A DNA stretch of 64,000 bases from Fibrobacterota bacterium (GCA_003165595.1 PLWQ01000012.1:8856-72855); one strand, 5' to 3'. Counted from the first letter of the stretch, positions 28,403 to 37,334 are shown. The notes: generated by a model from the sequence alone, not told the origin. Numbers and translations: made by a program.

Positions 28403-29179
28403 TTAACCGAACCTGCCCGTGATGTAGTCCTCGGTGCGCTTTATCTTGGGCGAGGTGAATATGGCATTGGTGGTATCAAACTCGATGAGTTCACCCAAGT
28501 AAAGGAATGCGGTGTAGTCGCTTACCCGGGAAGCTTGCTGGAGGTTGTGGGTTACCATGATGACGCAATACTCGTGACGCAGCTCTTCTATGAGTTCGTC
28601 GATTTGCCCCATTGATATCGGATCCAGCGCCGATGCCGGTTCGTCAAGGAGCACTATTTCCGGCTTGATGGCAATGGTGCGTGCGATGCAAAGCCGCTGC
28701 TGCTGCCCCCCGGAGAGACTCAAGCCGCTCCGGTTAAGCTTGTCCTTCACTTCGTTCCACAGCGCTGCCTTGGAAAGCACCTCCTCCACCAATTCGTCCA
28801 TTTGCTGCCGGGGCAACCTCCGGTACAGCCGGACCGGGAACGCAATGTTGTCGTAAATTGACATAGGAAAAGGGGTGGGACGCTGGAATACCATGCCTAT
28901 CTTTGCCCGAAGGGCCGACACCGTGACGCCCGGGCTTATAATGTTCTCGCCGTCCACCTCTACCCTGCCTTCGGCGCGCTGGCCCGGGTACAGGTCGTAC
29001 ATTCTGTTAAGCACGCGCAGCAGCGTAGACTTTCCGCATCCCGACGGACCTATGAGCGCCGTGACGCTACGGTCCGGGAAATCCAGCGAAATGTCCTTGA
29101 GCGCCAGCGTGTCGTTGTAAAAGAAGTTGAGCTGCTTCACAGACACTTTTATTTTCGTTTCAGGAGAATTGTCGTTCAT
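28403..29179 (-). CDS. pstB: Phosphate ABC transporter ATP-binding protein
   Basis: 258 aa from the ATG at 29179 (GGAGGAAG upstream), whose first bases overlap the pstA stop (ATGA). Walker [18 protein letters not shown] is the PstB hallmark. The signature [16 protein letters not shown], Walker [15 protein letters not shown] and the switch [18 protein letters not shown] follow. It powers high-affinity phosphate import with PstC, PstA and PstS. Confidence 0.97.
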   Translation of the reverse strand: MNDNSPETKIKVSVKQLNFFYNDTLALKDISLDFPDRSVTALIGPSGCGKSTLLRVLNRMYDLYPGQRAEGRVEVDGENIISPGVTVSALRAKIGMVFQRPTPFPMSIYDNIAFPVRLYRRLPRQQMDELVEEVLSKAALWNEVKDKLNRSGLSLSGGQQQRLCIARTIAIKPEIVLLDEPASALDPISMGQIDELIEELRHEYCVIMVTHNLQQASRVSDYTAFLYLGELIEFDTTNAIFTSPKIKRTEDYITGRFG

Positions 29180-30021
29180 GTCTTCCTCCGGCTGAACAAT
29201 CGGGCGAAAATGCTGAGCGCAAGCACGGTCACGGTGATGAGCAGCGAGCCCACCCACGCCAGCTGCTGCCAGTCCCGGTAGGGACTCATTGCAAATTGGA
29301 AGATTACTATGGGCAGCGTTGAAAGCGGCGCATTCATGGAGAACGAGGTAAATTGGTTATTGAGCGAGGTGAACAGCAACGGCGCGGTTTCCCCGCTGAT
29401 CCGGGCCAGAGCCAGGATGATACCCGTAACGATACCCGGCCGCGCCGCACGCCACCCGATGCTAACGATCATTTTCCAATAGGGACATCCCAGAGCAATG
29501 GTTGCTTCGCGCAAGGTGTCGGGCACCAGCCGCAACATGTCTTCGGTGGTGCGAATGATTACCGGCAGCGCTATAAAGCACAAGGCGAGGGCGCCCGCCC
29601 ACCCGGAAAAATGGCCGACCGGAAGAACCACGAGACCGTAGATGAACAGGCCGGTTATGATGGACGGCGCGCTCAGCAGAATGTCATTGCAGAATCGGAC
29701 AACGTGGCCGAACCTCGAATCGCGCCCGTATTCGGCAAGGTACGTCCCGGCAAGGACGCCTATGGGAACGGCAAAGAGTATGGCAAAAAAGACGACCAGA
29801 ACGCTTCCCACGATTGCGTTGAAGAGTCCGCCTTTGCTTCCCGGCGCCGGCGTGCTCATGGTGAAAACGGAAGGAGCCAGCGAGTGCACGCCGTCGGCAA
29901 CCAGCTTGATAAGAATGGCGGCAAGCACGCCAATGGAAACAATCATTGCCAGATGAAACAATCCGATCATGAACCGGTTCATCAGGCGACGTTTGCGCAA
30001 AATGCCGGGATCCAGTTTCAT
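29176..30021 (-). CDS. pstA: Phosphate ABC transporter permease PstA
   Basis: 281 aa. The ATG at 30021 overlaps the pstC stop (ATGA, 30018-30021). Six helices; the EAA loop is [23 protein letters not shown]-like (about residues 185-210), with the PstA-type [13 protein letters not shown]. The start lies after a Lys/Arg-rich [14 protein letters not shown] longer frame extending to 30585 is the pstC shadow. Confidence 0.96.
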   Translation of the reverse strand: MKLDPGILRKRRLMNRFMIGLFHLAMIVSIGVLAAILIKLVADGVHSLAPSVFTMSTPAPGSKGGLFNAIVGSVLVVFFAILFAVPIGVLAGTYLAEYGRDSRFGHVVRFCNDILLSAPSIITGLFIYGLVVLPVGHFSGWAGALALCFIALPVIIRTTEDMLRLVPDTLREATIALGCPYWKMIVSIGWRAARPGIVTGIILALARISGETAPLLFTSLNNQFTSFSMNAPLSTLPIVIFQFAMSPYRDWQQLAWVGSLLITVTVLALSIFARLFSRRKT

Positions 30022-31043
30022 ACGGGTATCTTGCGGTTTGCCGAGTGGAGAAGAATTCTGGTTATTACGAGAACTACAAACGTGATGGCAAACAATATCA
30101 GACCCAGGGCCAGGAGCGAGGACAAGTACATTTTGCCAAATGCCTCCGTAAACTCGTTGGCCAGCGTTGCGGAAATAGTGGTCCCCGGAGCAAAGAGAGA
30201 CATCTGAATGCGATGGGCATTGCCGATCACGAACGTAACGGCCATGGTTTCGCCGAGCGCACGCCCCAGGCCGAGCATTATTGCGCCGATAATGCCGGTT
30301 TTGGTATACGGCAGAATAATGCGATAGCAGACCTCCCATACCGACGCGCCTGTGCCATAGGCCGCTTCGCGCAACGCAACAGGCACGGTTGCAAACGCCT
30401 GAAGACTCACCGAGGCGATAAACGGCAGGATCATGATGCTCAGGATAAGCCCTGCGGTGAGCATTCCTATCCCGAAAGGCGGGCCCTGGAAGAACGCGCC
30501 AATCAGGGGTAGCGGACCAAGCGCATTGATAACTGCCGGTTGTATGATTTTCGACATGATGGGCACAAGAACGAACAATCCCCACATGCCGTAGATAATG
30601 CTGGGAATTGCCGCAAGAAGTTCAATGGTTGTCGTGAGAATTGAGCGCAACCGGAACGGGCAAAGCTCATTAAGATAGAATGCAACACCGAGCGCCAGCG
30701 GCGCACCACATACTACCGCGACAATGGAGGTAATAAGTGTGCCGGTGACTGCCGGCAAAGCTCCGAACTTGTCGGTTACGGGATTCCAGGAGCTGTTAAA
30801 AATAAAAGGCAGCCCAAAGGTCTTGAAGGCCGGGAAACTCTGGTAACAGAGCGTGGCGAAAATACCGGCCATTACCAGAACCACCAGCAAAGCGGCAGCC
30901 CTGGAAGCAAGCCCGAAAACAGGCTCGAACCCGCTGCCGAAGGCAACCAGCCTGGGCCTCTGCGCGGCCGGGACCTTTGCCTGATCGAAAGCGTTCGAAT
31001 TCCGTGATGCCATTGTACCGGCCGGTGCGGTTTCTTCCATCAT
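30018..31043 (-). CDS. pstC: Phosphate ABC transporter permease PstC
   Basis: 341 aa with a 40-residue cytoplasmic N-terminus, then six helices. The EAA loop is [18 protein letters not shown], followed by [18 protein letters not shown], both PstC signatures. It is the first gene of the pstCAB-phoU-phoB-phoR-phoU series. A four-unit 11-bp array (31135-31172) lies 92 bp upstream of the start, so this transcript is predicted to be PhoB-activated independently of pstS. Confidence 0.96.
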   Translation of the reverse strand: MMEETAPAGTMASRNSNAFDQAKVPAAQRPRLVAFGSGFEPVFGLASRAAALLVVLVMAGIFATLCYQSFPAFKTFGLPFIFNSSWNPVTDKFGALPAVTGTLITSIVAVVCGAPLALGVAFYLNELCPFRLRSILTTTIELLAAIPSIIYGMWGLFVLVPIMSKIIQPAVINALGPLPLIGAFFQGPPFGIGMLTAGLILSIMILPFIASVSLQAFATVPVALREAAYGTGASVWEVCYRIILPYTKTGIIGAIMLGLGRALGETMAVTFVIGNAHRIQMSLFAPGTTISATLANEFTEAFGKMYLSSLLALGLILFAITFVVLVITRILLHSANRKIPV

Positions 31044-31134
31044 GATTCCACAGGCCTTTCCATTCTCTTTCTTTCGCCGACAAAAGCTCGGTGAATAGCC
31101 GCAATCACCTCAAGGATCAAAATCTAAAAATAAT

Positions 31135-31172
31135 GTTAGGATTGCGTTAGTGAAAGATTACAAATTCATTAG
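31135..31172 (-). promoter_or_regulatory. Pho-box array for pstC
   Basis: Units GTTAG (31135), GTTAG (31146), ATTAC (31157), ATTAG (31168) on the plus strand start exactly 11 bp apart, antisense to pstC. Four in-phase units equal two adjacent PhoB dimer sites. This is one of the cleanest arrays and sits before a certain phosphate gene. Confidence 0.85.
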
Positions 31173-31192
31173 CGATCTTCCTGAGGTTTGAG

Positions 31193-31216
31193 AGGCCGGC
31201 CTGCGCGGGCCGGCCT
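31193..31216. terminator. Hairpin after the porin gene
   Basis: Arms AGGCCGGCC and GGCCGGCCT around TGCGCG lie 24 bp past the porin stop. They could end the pstS-porin transcript before the pstC promoter. There is no T-run. Confidence 0.55.
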
Positions 31217-31239
31217 TCTGCCGTTTCGTTAAAAAGGCG

Positions 31240-32469
31240 TCAATAGTCGAATTCGCCGTTGAGAAAGACCTTGTTCATTGCAATGGAAGCACCCTGGACT
31301 CTGGGTTTGACGCGTTGATAATCAAGCGCCAGTTTCACCCTTGACACAGGGCAGTACTCAAGGCCGGCCATCATAGTCTGACCATCGTTGGCACTCCAGG
31401 AGTTCCTCGAGGAAGCAAGGTCAAACCTGCCAAATACACCGAGTTCCTTGATGATATTGTACATGGCGTACGCGGAAACGCCGTTCGCATCGTGGAGCCT
31501 TTTGCCTCCCTGGCTGATCTGGTTATCGTATTCCAGACCGACCTTTGCCATATTGAGAATATTGTACCCAACAAATGCGGCAATGGTTTTCTGGGCCGAA
31601 TCCTTCATGTCTTTCTGCTCGGGCATCCAATCGCCGTACACGTAGACGGTGAGATCCTTGATGGGATTTACCTGCACTGCGCCGGCCACTTTGTAGTCGC
31701 CGTAGGCGTCCTGGTTCGACTTGTAGCCTTCGCCCTGGGTGACGCCGACCGTAATCTTGAGCATGTCGATTGGGTTAACAAGAACTTTTGCGCCCAGGTC
31801 CGCGCTCGATGCCCAGCCCTCCTGGTCCATGAAGGATTTGAAGACATAGCGGTGTCCCCAGAAGGATTCCATTACGTCAAACGCAAAATAGGTAAACTGT
31901 CCGAGGGTGAGCGTGGTCGTCGGAAGAATGCCTTTCCACGCGACGTAGGCGGTTTTCAGATATGTAATGTAGCTGTCGTTTATCTTGAGCGACAACGGGG
32001 CTTCCACCGACACGGTGCCAAGGTTGGCGGTCTTTCCGGTATCCACCTTGATTGAACTGCCCACATTACTATTATTGGGTGCCGTATACGGATCAATGCG
32101 CTGCACGTCCAACATCGCTTCCGTTGAAAATGCTTTGTTGATCTTGAAATCGTAACCAAGGTAAACCCTGTTCAGTTCGACAAAGGATTTTTCCGTTGCG
32201 GTAGCCGGCGTATTCTGCGTTGCGTCGTAATTCCAATCCGCAAAGATCTTCCCCACAATTTTGCCCTCGGGCTTGTCTTCCGCGGGCTTCGCTGCCGGAG
32301 CCTTCATTTCCGCAGGTTTTGCCTCAGGTTCGGGAGCCTTCGCTTCCGCCGGCGCAACTTGAGCTGCAGCCTGGGTCGTGTCCGGCGCCTTGTCTTGTGC
32401 CGATGATGCCACGACACCACCCGACGCAAGCACGCAGGTCGCTATGCTGAGTATGGTTGAGATACGCAT
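31240..32469 (-). CDS. Outer-membrane porin, probably phosphate-starvation-induced
   Basis: 409 aa. The signal peptide MRISTILSIATCVLASGGVVASSA is followed by an Ala/Pro/Glu/Lys-rich linker (about 25-70), then a beta-barrel with alternating amphipathic strands (KIVGKIFADWNYDA, FVELNRVYLGYDFKI, VKLALDYQRVKP) and a C-terminal aromatic strand NKVFLNGEFDY. The layout resembles OprO/OprP-type or related Fibrobacterota barrels. It lies 66 bp downstream of pstS on the same strand, so it probably admits phosphate or phosphorylated compounds to the periplasm. The phosphate link comes from position and not from conserved residues. Confidence 0.8.
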   Translation of the reverse strand: MRISTILSIATCVLASGGVVASSAQDKAPDTTQAAAQVAPAEAKAPEPEAKPAEMKAPAAKPAEDKPEGKIVGKIFADWNYDATQNTPATATEKSFVELNRVYLGYDFKINKAFSTEAMLDVQRIDPYTAPNNSNVGSSIKVDTGKTANLGTVSVEAPLSLKINDSYITYLKTAYVAWKGILPTTTLTLGQFTYFAFDVMESFWGHRYVFKSFMDQEGWASSADLGAKVLVNPIDMLKITVGVTQGEGYKSNQDAYGDYKVAGAVQVNPIKDLTVYVYGDWMPEQKDMKDSAQKTIAAFVGYNILNMAKVGLEYDNQISQGGKRLHDANGVSAYAMYNIIKELGVFGRFDLASSRNSWSANDGQTMMAGLEYCPVSRVKLALDYQRVKPRVQGASIAMNKVFLNGEFDY

Positions 32470-32535
32470 TGTAAATAGTCCTCCTCGTTATGGTTGTAGA
32501 ATAGGTGACGGTTTCTGTTGCATCGAACAGGTGCG

Positions 32536-33588
32536 TTACTTCGTGTAAATCGTCTTTCCATCCGCCGACTTGATCTGTTCGGACCAGGTCTTCTCAACTA
32601 TGTCAATAACGGCCTGGGGCATCGGAACGTAATTGAGTTCGTCGGCCATCTTGGACCCATTGGTGTAGCACCACGCAAAGAAGTTCAGGGCTTCCAGGGC
32701 CCTGTCCGGCTTTTCCTGTGATGTATGCATCAGGATGAAGCTCGCGCCGGTAATAGGCCAGCTCTCTTTCCCGGCCTGGTCGGTAAGGACGAGGTAAAAC
32801 CCGGGAGCGTTCTTCCAATCGGCATGAGCGGCGGCAGACTGAAACGTGCTGCTGCTGGGACTCAGGTATGCGCCGTCGTGAGAGGCAAGCATGGTGTAGG
32901 CGAGCTTATTCTGAAGTGCGTAAGCATATTCCACGTACCCGATGGAGCCCGGCGTTTGCGCGGTAAAGTTCGCCACACCTTCGTTGCCCTTGCCGCCTAT
33001 ACCCACCGGCCATTCAACCGACGTGTTGTTGCCGACCTTATCTGCCCAAGTCTTGCTCACCTTCATAAGGTAATTCGTGAAAAGAAACGTAGTTCCGGAC
33101 CCGTCGGAACGGTGCACGACCGCAATGTCCTGGGCGGGCAGTTTGACGCCCTTGTTAAGAGCTGCAATGGCCTTGTCGTTCCATTTCTTGATAGTGCCGA
33201 GATAGATATCGGCCAGGACCGCGCCGGTGAGCTTGATTTCTCCGGCCGTGATCCCCTGAACATTGACAACCGGAACAACGCCGCCCATAATCATGGGCCA
33301 TTGCACCAGACCGTCCTCTTTCAGCTTGTCTGCCTTGAGCGGCATGTCGGATGCGCCGAAATCGACAGTCTTCGCCTCGATCTGTTTGATACCGCCCCCC
33401 GAACCTATGGATTGATAATTGAGGCTCAGGTCCCGCTGCGCCTTGTAGGCCTCGGCCCATTTCGAATACACGGGGTAGGGAAACGTAGCGCCGGCGCCGG
33501 TGATTTCTCCAGCAGCCGCAGTCAAAGGCATCGACAGGCATGCCAGCGATAACGCCAGACAACTAACCTCGACAATGCGTGCCTTCAT
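32536..33588 (-). CDS. pstS: Phosphate ABC transporter substrate-binding protein
   Basis: 350 aa from the ATG at 33588 (AAGGAG upstream). The signal peptide runs MKARIVEVSCLALSLACLSMPLTAAAG. PstS motifs: GAGATFPYPVYSKWAEAY, SIGSGGGIKQI, the phosphate-binding loop DFGASDMPL, and HRSDGSGTTFLFTNYL. It is a soluble periplasmic receptor. Its promoter carries three to five 11-bp units (33655-33681, 33799-33814). It is transcribed separately from pstCAB, with the porin gene between. Confidence 0.97.
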   Translation of the reverse strand: MKARIVEVSCLALSLACLSMPLTAAAGEITGAGATFPYPVYSKWAEAYKAQRDLSLNYQSIGSGGGIKQIEAKTVDFGASDMPLKADKLKEDGLVQWPMIMGGVVPVVNVQGITAGEIKLTGAVLADIYLGTIKKWNDKAIAALNKGVKLPAQDIAVVHRSDGSGTTFLFTNYLMKVSKTWADKVGNNTSVEWPVGIGGKGNEGVANFTAQTPGSIGYVEYAYALQNKLAYTMLASHDGAYLSPSSSTFQSAAAHADWKNAPGFYLVLTDQAGKESWPITGASFILMHTSQEKPDRALEALNFFAWCYTNGSKMADELNYVPMPQAVIDIVEKTWSEQIKSADGKTIYTK

Positions 33589-33654
33589 GGCAAACTCCTT
33601 TTGTTGATGGTGAGGGTGGACTCTTATAATATGGAAAAAAACCAATTCTCACAA

Positions 33655-33681
33655 ATTAGATATGTGTTAGTGTTTTGTTAG
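33655..33681 (-). promoter_or_regulatory. Pho-box array for pstS (proximal)
   Basis: Units ATTAG (33655), GTTAG (33666), GTTAG (33677) on the plus strand, period 11 bp, 67 bp before the pstS start. A TATTAT-type -10 candidate (antisense of 33625-33632) lies between the array and the gene. Confidence 0.85.
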
Positions 33682-33798
33682 CAGCCACATTCCCGGCGAT
33701 TTCGTTTGTGTTGCTGTGTTCTTCCTCGAAAATTCGCCTTCAACTTGTTGGTGCACTACAAAAATTGCCTTTGGAGATGATTTTAGTATGTGTTTTAG

Positions 33799-33814
33799 GT
33801 TAGATTTTGGTTAC
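33799..33814 (-). promoter_or_regulatory. Pho-box pair upstream of pstS (distal)
   Basis: GTTAG (33799) and GTTAC (33810), period 11 bp, same orientation as the proximal array, 211 bp before pstS. Two units only, so chance is not excluded. The rest of the 342-bp pstS/GDPD gap shows no gene. Confidence 0.5.
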
Positions 33815-33930
33815 GACGCTTGGTTGCTCATGCACTCGGAGACGAATCAAGCACTACTATAAGGAATAAGGGAAGCCGCTTGGAACCGCGCTTTGGAAAA
33901 AACCCGCGCACCGCCTGGCAGTAACCTGTC

Positions 33931-34665
33931 CTAATCGCACAGCGCTAAACGCTTTCCCTCGTACCGGAGAAACCGCCAGGTTACGATTTTGTCCGGGAAG
34001 TCGGAAACCACCCCATCAACCCCCATCGCTTCCATGAGCAGGTATTCTTCTTCGCTATTGACAACATGCGCAACGACCTCCAACCCGCGCTCGTGGCATT
34101 CGGACACAAGGTCGGAAGTCACCTGGACCTTGTTCACAAATACGGAATGCGCCCCGATCTTTTCGGCGTATTTTACCGCCACATGGGGCACGCCGAGGAT
34201 CACGCAACCGGTCCGGATGTTCGGATCATAGCACCGCGCAGTTTCGAGTTCGTGGAAATTTGCGCTTGCGACGATAAATTGCGAATACTTCCACCTGCCT
34301 CGAAACAGAGCCTTGTGAATTTCCCGAACGACAAGCGACGCTCCGCCCGGGTTGTCTATTTGAATGCAGAGGCCTGCCTTGGTCTCCACTGCTTCTACAA
34401 CAGCCTCCAGCATTGGGGCCGCCTGATACCGCGCCGCATCAGCCGCGCGAAGAAATTCCAGGATTCCTCCGGGAGCGATCTTCCGGTCCCCGATTGCCCT
34501 CTCGAGCGCTTCGGTACTGATCGCAACGGGTTTGTCCCCGATGATGGTAGTATTCACAAGGATCCAGTCGGCCCCCAGGTCGGCAGCGCGGTTCACCGAA
34601 TTGATGGTATTCTCCGGTTCGTAGCCGGCTGCGCCGCGATTTCCAAAACACTTGACCTGCACCAT
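33931..34665 (-). CDS. Glycerophosphodiester-phosphodiesterase-like protein lacking catalytic residues
   Basis: 244 aa from the ATG at 34665 (AAAGGAGG upstream). The GDPD TIM-barrel frame is clear: GNRGAAGYEPENTINSVNRAADLGADWILVN at the N-terminus and GVDGVVSDFPDKI at the C-terminus. The active-site His of H-R-G is Asn, the E-x-D metal pair after GAD is V-N-type, and the second catalytic His (H-D) is replaced in AISTEALE; the later E-x-K is IQIDN. Catalysis as in GlpQ/UgpQ is therefore unlikely. There is no signal peptide, so it is cytoplasmic. A Pho-box array lies 60 bp upstream. A ligand-binding or regulatory role is possible. Confidence 0.8.
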   Translation of the reverse strand: MVQVKCFGNRGAAGYEPENTINSVNRAADLGADWILVNTTIIGDKPVAISTEALERAIGDRKIAPGGILEFLRAADAARYQAAPMLEAVVEAVETKAGLCIQIDNPGGASLVVREIHKALFRGRWKYSQFIVASANFHELETARCYDPNIRTGCVILGVPHVAVKYAEKIGAHSVFVNKVQVTSDLVSECHERGLEVVAHVVNSEEEYLLMEAMGVDGVVSDFPDKIVTWRFLRYEGKRLALCD

Positions 34666-34724
34666 TGCCGCCTCCTTTGTGTCCATTGGAATATTTCCCG
34701 AATATAAGAAAGTACCGGCCGTGT

Positions 34725-34762
34725 GTTAGCGCCGTCTGAGGAACTCATTACAATTTTGCAAA
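34725..34762 (-). promoter_or_regulatory. Pho-box array for the GDPD-like gene
   Basis: GTTAG (34725), CTGAG (34736), ATTAC (34747), GCAAA (34758), starts exactly 11 bp apart on the plus strand; the last unit is degenerate. The nearest unit is 60 bp before the minus-strand start codon. Confidence 0.7.
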
Positions 34763-34790
34763 AAGCATGCCTGCGTTTCCACACGCATTT

Positions 34791-34817
34791 CTCGCACTAT
34801 TCTCACTTCTTGCTAAG
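34791..34817 (+). promoter_or_regulatory. Weak Pho-box array for the receiver gene
   Basis: CTCGC (34791), CTCAC (34802), CTAAG (34813), period 11 bp, sense to the gene at 34896 and 79 bp before it. Only one unit is close to CTAAC, so the call is tentative. Confidence 0.45.
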
Positions 34818-34895
34818 CGCGGCATCCTACTTTTTTGAAAGGATGGCCGGGAAGCGCCGTTCATCCGTTGTGGCCCTTTTCCAGAGGCGATTCCA

Positions 34896-35279
34896 ATGTT
34901 GCAAAACAGTATTCTTATCGTTGAAGACGATCCCAACATATGCGAGCTTATCCAACTCACGCTCGACAAAGGAGAGTATTCTTTCGTTTCAGCCGACACT
35001 GGAAGCAAGGCGCTCCACAAGATTGCAGATGAAAAGCCCGATCTGGTTATTCTCGACATCCTGATGCCGGAGCCGGACGGATGGAAAGTGTATGAGACAA
35101 TTCGAAAGGATCCGGCTCTATCGCAAACAAGGGTTCTGATTCTTACCGCGCTTCCGATCAAACCGGACATACTTGCCGAGAAGCACTTGCTGCCCGCGGA
35201 CCGGTTCATGACAAAGCCCTTTGAGCTAGACGATTTGAGAACGGCCGTGAGAGATCTTCTCGAAGATACCCAACGCTAG
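34896..35279 (+). CDS. Stand-alone receiver-domain response regulator
   Basis: 127 aa CheY-like receiver and nothing else. Acidic pocket ILIVEDDPNI, phosphoacceptor Asp in LVILDILMPEPDGWK, Thr in VLILTALPI, Lys in RFMTKPFELDDLR. GAGGCG precedes the ATG by eight bases. The hybrid kinase at 37392 is the nearest candidate partner; both have Pho-type repeats upstream, which suggests an accessory signalling branch in phosphate starvation. The target is unknown. Confidence 0.88.
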   Translation: MLQNSILIVEDDPNICELIQLTLDKGEYSFVSADTGSKALHKIADEKPDLVILDILMPEPDGWKVYETIRKDPALSQTRVLILTALPIKPDILAEKHLLPADRFMTKPFELDDLRTAVRDLLEDTQR

Positions 35280-35595
35280 GAATTCGAAATGCCAGGATAC
35301 CCCCATCCCAACCGCAGGAGGCATTGCAAGCCAACCCCCTTACCAACCTAACGGGACATAAAAGCGGCTGCGAGCAGGTGAGCAAGCACGGGGTAAGGAC
35401 CAGCGCGATCTGCGGCCGATGTGCTGTTCGGTGACGAAGCGGAACCGTGACGAAGCTGCGAGTACATCCATTTCCGAAGAAGAAAAGGGAAGGCAAGCAC
35501 GGAGGTTTTTTGGCGACAAAAGATGCCTGCCCCCCTTCGGAAAGACCTTACGGAAAGCTTGCGGCTTTCGCCGCTTTGCGAAACAGCATTCATGG
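35280..35595. other. Intergenic stretch, no gene seen
   Basis: 316 bp between convergent genes. Many small frames are open on both strands but none has a ribosome site or recognisable product. Short palindromes (GCTTGCGGCTTTCGCCGC near 35558) may serve termination. Confidence 0.4.
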
Positions 35596-35958
35596 CTACA
35601 TCTGGAACGCAAGCGCGCCGCGTCTACGCTCCACTCGAAAACGGGAGTACCGGGGATGCATCACAAAGACATACCCGGGGTTGTCCCCGCTTTCCACCGG
35701 AACGTCTGTAAAGATCGCCTGGGAGTATCCCTCGCTTTCGGCTATAAGCGAGTACAATGCCGGCATGACATTGATAAGCACGAAATTTCCGTTCTCGTCC
35801 GTGTAGGTGAACCGGCCGTTCTCGCGTATCCACACCCGGCTGTGCCTGATGCCGCTTCCGTCTATGTCCAGAACTCTGCCGCGAATATGGCCGAGCCTGG
35901 GGTTCATGCCGGATTTCCCGCCGCTCAGGTCTGTGGCAAAAATGGCTTTCAAGTTCAT
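35596..35958 (-). CDS. Small carboxypeptidase-regulatory-like domain protein
   Basis: 120 aa; AAGGAGG precedes the ATG. Residues about 22-105 form one beta-sandwich of the carboxypeptidase-regulatory-like type (GHIRGRVLDIDGSGIRHSRVWI ... YTDENGNFVLINVMPALYSLIAESEGY). There is no signal peptide: MNLKAIFATDLSGGKSG is polar, so the product is apparently cytoplasmic, unusual for a domain mostly found in secreted proteins. A four-unit Pho-box array lies 49 bp upstream. Function unknown. Confidence 0.75.
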   Translation of the reverse strand: MNLKAIFATDLSGGKSGMNPRLGHIRGRVLDIDGSGIRHSRVWIRENGRFTYTDENGNFVLINVMPALYSLIAESEGYSQAIFTDVPVESGDNPGYVFVMHPRYSRFRVERRRGALAFQM

Positions 35959-36006
35959 GGGGCCTCCTTGTTCGAAGTTTTCCGCATATAAAAATCACTT
36001 GCAGGA

Positions 36007-36044
36007 ATTAGGCGGTTCTGAGGTTGTTGTTAGAAATTCGTGAG
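36007..36044 (-). promoter_or_regulatory. Pho-box array for the carboxypeptidase-regulatory-like gene
   Basis: ATTAG (36007), CTGAG (36018), GTTAG (36029), GTGAG (36040), exactly 11 bp apart on the plus strand and 49 bp before the minus-strand start. All four units fit N-T-T/G-A-G. Confidence 0.8.
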
Positions 36045-36094
36045 GAAGACGCCGGAACCACAACTGGTTGTGCGGAGGAGAATAATCACCGTTT

Positions 36095-36216
36095 TCCGTC
36101 GCAGTTGAATCCCACAGCGAGCGCAATCCCGGAAGCTTGCTTCGGGGGTAGCGAGCGAATTCAAATATTTCTTTTTCCATAGGGATGGAAGATTCCCCGC
36201 AGCTTGCTGCGGGGTC
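36095..36216 (-). repeat. Dispersed intergenic repeat family 1, copy C (inverted)
   Basis: The reverse complement of 36095-36190 matches 39177-39275 closely: AATCTTCC, TCCCTAT, AAGAAATATTTGAATTCGCT, CCCCGAAG and GCGCTCGCT all recur. It is preceded by the hairpin CCCCGCAG CTTG CTGCGGGG (36194-36213), the sequence also found at the window edge (1-25). Confidence 0.75.
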
Positions 36217-36268
36217 TTTCAATGCCGGGGAACCAGGCGCGGTATTTTCCTTTGCGTTTGCATGTGCG

Positions 36269-37150
36269 CTACGCCGCCGGAACTGATTGTAGAGCCTGCA
36301 GCGGGTAGGGCGATTCAAACGCCGCCTGGTTCGGGCAAGGGGCGTCCTCTACCGGGAAGACCACGGAATCAAGGGGATCCACCTTCCGCATGGAGTACAC
36401 TTTGTCAATAGCATTCTCCATTTTCTTCTGGTCAACAAGGAATAGGTTGCCCGCCAACCGGCCGCACTGCAGAGCAACCTTCTGTGAAACCAGGGAATAA
36501 AACGGAGCTGCGCCCGGCAAGACGCACAAGGGAAACCCTTCGTCGCAGGGAATGGAAAACGAAGCCACGCTCCCCGGGTATCGCTTTCGCAATGCAACAA
36601 GCGATTCCCTGCATTGATTTGTCTCTCTCGGGGCAATGGGAACGATTTTGCAATTCGACCCCAGATTTGCCGCCGCCATAACCTTGTGCAGGCTTAAAAG
36701 CGACAGTGCGGACAGGTCGGTTGGAATGCACACTTGATCGGCCGCGCGAAGCGAGATTTCCTGTACATGGCCCATGCCGGGCGGCGTGTCGATCACCACG
36801 AAATCGTAGACCGACTCAAGGTTGAAGAATCTGAACCGCTTCTTCAAATGAAATGGATCCGTGGTCCGCCTGTCGCACCACTCTGTCGACAATGCTACCA
36901 CGTCAAGATTGGGGGCTGCATTTTTCCGGATGATTTGTTCCAGTATTCCGGATGCGCAGCCCCGGGAGGCGCGAAGCGAGGGTTGTTCCCTTTCCGCTCC
37001 GCCAAGCGCCGCGGATAAATGGTTCTGGTGGGCGTCCATATCCACTGCCAGGACCCGGTAACCTGCCGTTGCGAGGGCCTGCGACATGGTTACGCAGAAC
37101 GTGGTCTTGCCTGTGCCGCCTTTGTAATGACATACGGTGATGGTTCTCAT
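36269..37150 (-). CDS. Orphan ParA/Soj-like ATPase
   Basis: 293 aa from the ATG at 37150 (GGAGAG upstream). The deviant Walker A is VCHYKGGTGKTTFCVTMSQ, including the signature Lys; A' motif VLAVDMDAHQN; Walker B FVVIDTPPGM. This is the ParA/MinD superfamily, ParA-like in length. No parB or parS lies beside it, so plasmid or chromosome partition is doubtful. Orphan ParAs position protein clusters such as chemosensory arrays or storage bodies. The upstream repeats (37232-37258) are Pho-box-like, so a role in phosphate stress, for instance polyphosphate-granule positioning, is a hypothesis only. Confidence 0.85.
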   Translation of the reverse strand: MRTITVCHYKGGTGKTTFCVTMSQALATAGYRVLAVDMDAHQNHLSAALGGAEREQPSLRASRGCASGILEQIIRKNAAPNLDVVALSTEWCDRRTTDPFHLKKRFRFFNLESVYDFVVIDTPPGMGHVQEISLRAADQVCIPTDLSALSLLSLHKVMAAANLGSNCKIVPIAPRETNQCRESLVALRKRYPGSVASFSIPCDEGFPLCVLPGAAPFYSLVSQKVALQCGRLAGNLFLVDQKKMENAIDKVYSMRKVDPLDSVVFPVEDAPCPNQAAFESPYPLQALQSVPAA

Positions 37151-37231
37151 GATGGTAAACTCTCCGTAAGAGTGTAGAACACTTCCTCGGGACCGGCGAT
37201 AGTTAAAATAGGCATGCTGGACTTTTTTCAC

Positions 37232-37258
37232 GTGAGAGTCGTGTTAGAATTCTGCAAA
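37232..37258 (-). promoter_or_regulatory. Pho-box-like array for the ParA-like gene
   Basis: GTGAG (37232), GTTAG (37243), GCAAA (37254), period 11 bp on the plus strand, 82 bp before the ParA start. One perfect unit and two degenerate ones. Confidence 0.5.
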
Positions 37259-37307
37259 GATGGCAGTGGCAAGCGCAATTCCGACACGCAAACCGCATCG
37301 CAGGATC

Positions 37308-37334
37308 CTAACGCTTTCATAACAAGTGCCCAAT
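37308..37334 (+). promoter_or_regulatory. Pho-box array for the hybrid kinase gene
   Basis: CTAAC (37308), ATAAC (37319), CCAAT (37330), period 11 bp in sense orientation, 58 bp before the ATG at 37392. A GATAAT -10 candidate follows nine bases after the last unit. Confidence 0.65.

Noticed and set aside
35348-35352. CTAAC at 35348 as part of another Pho box.
   Set aside because: No partner unit 11 bp to either side.
36269-37150. Plasmid partition locus.
   Set aside because: No parB, no iteron or parS array and no replication gene; surroundings are chromosomal.
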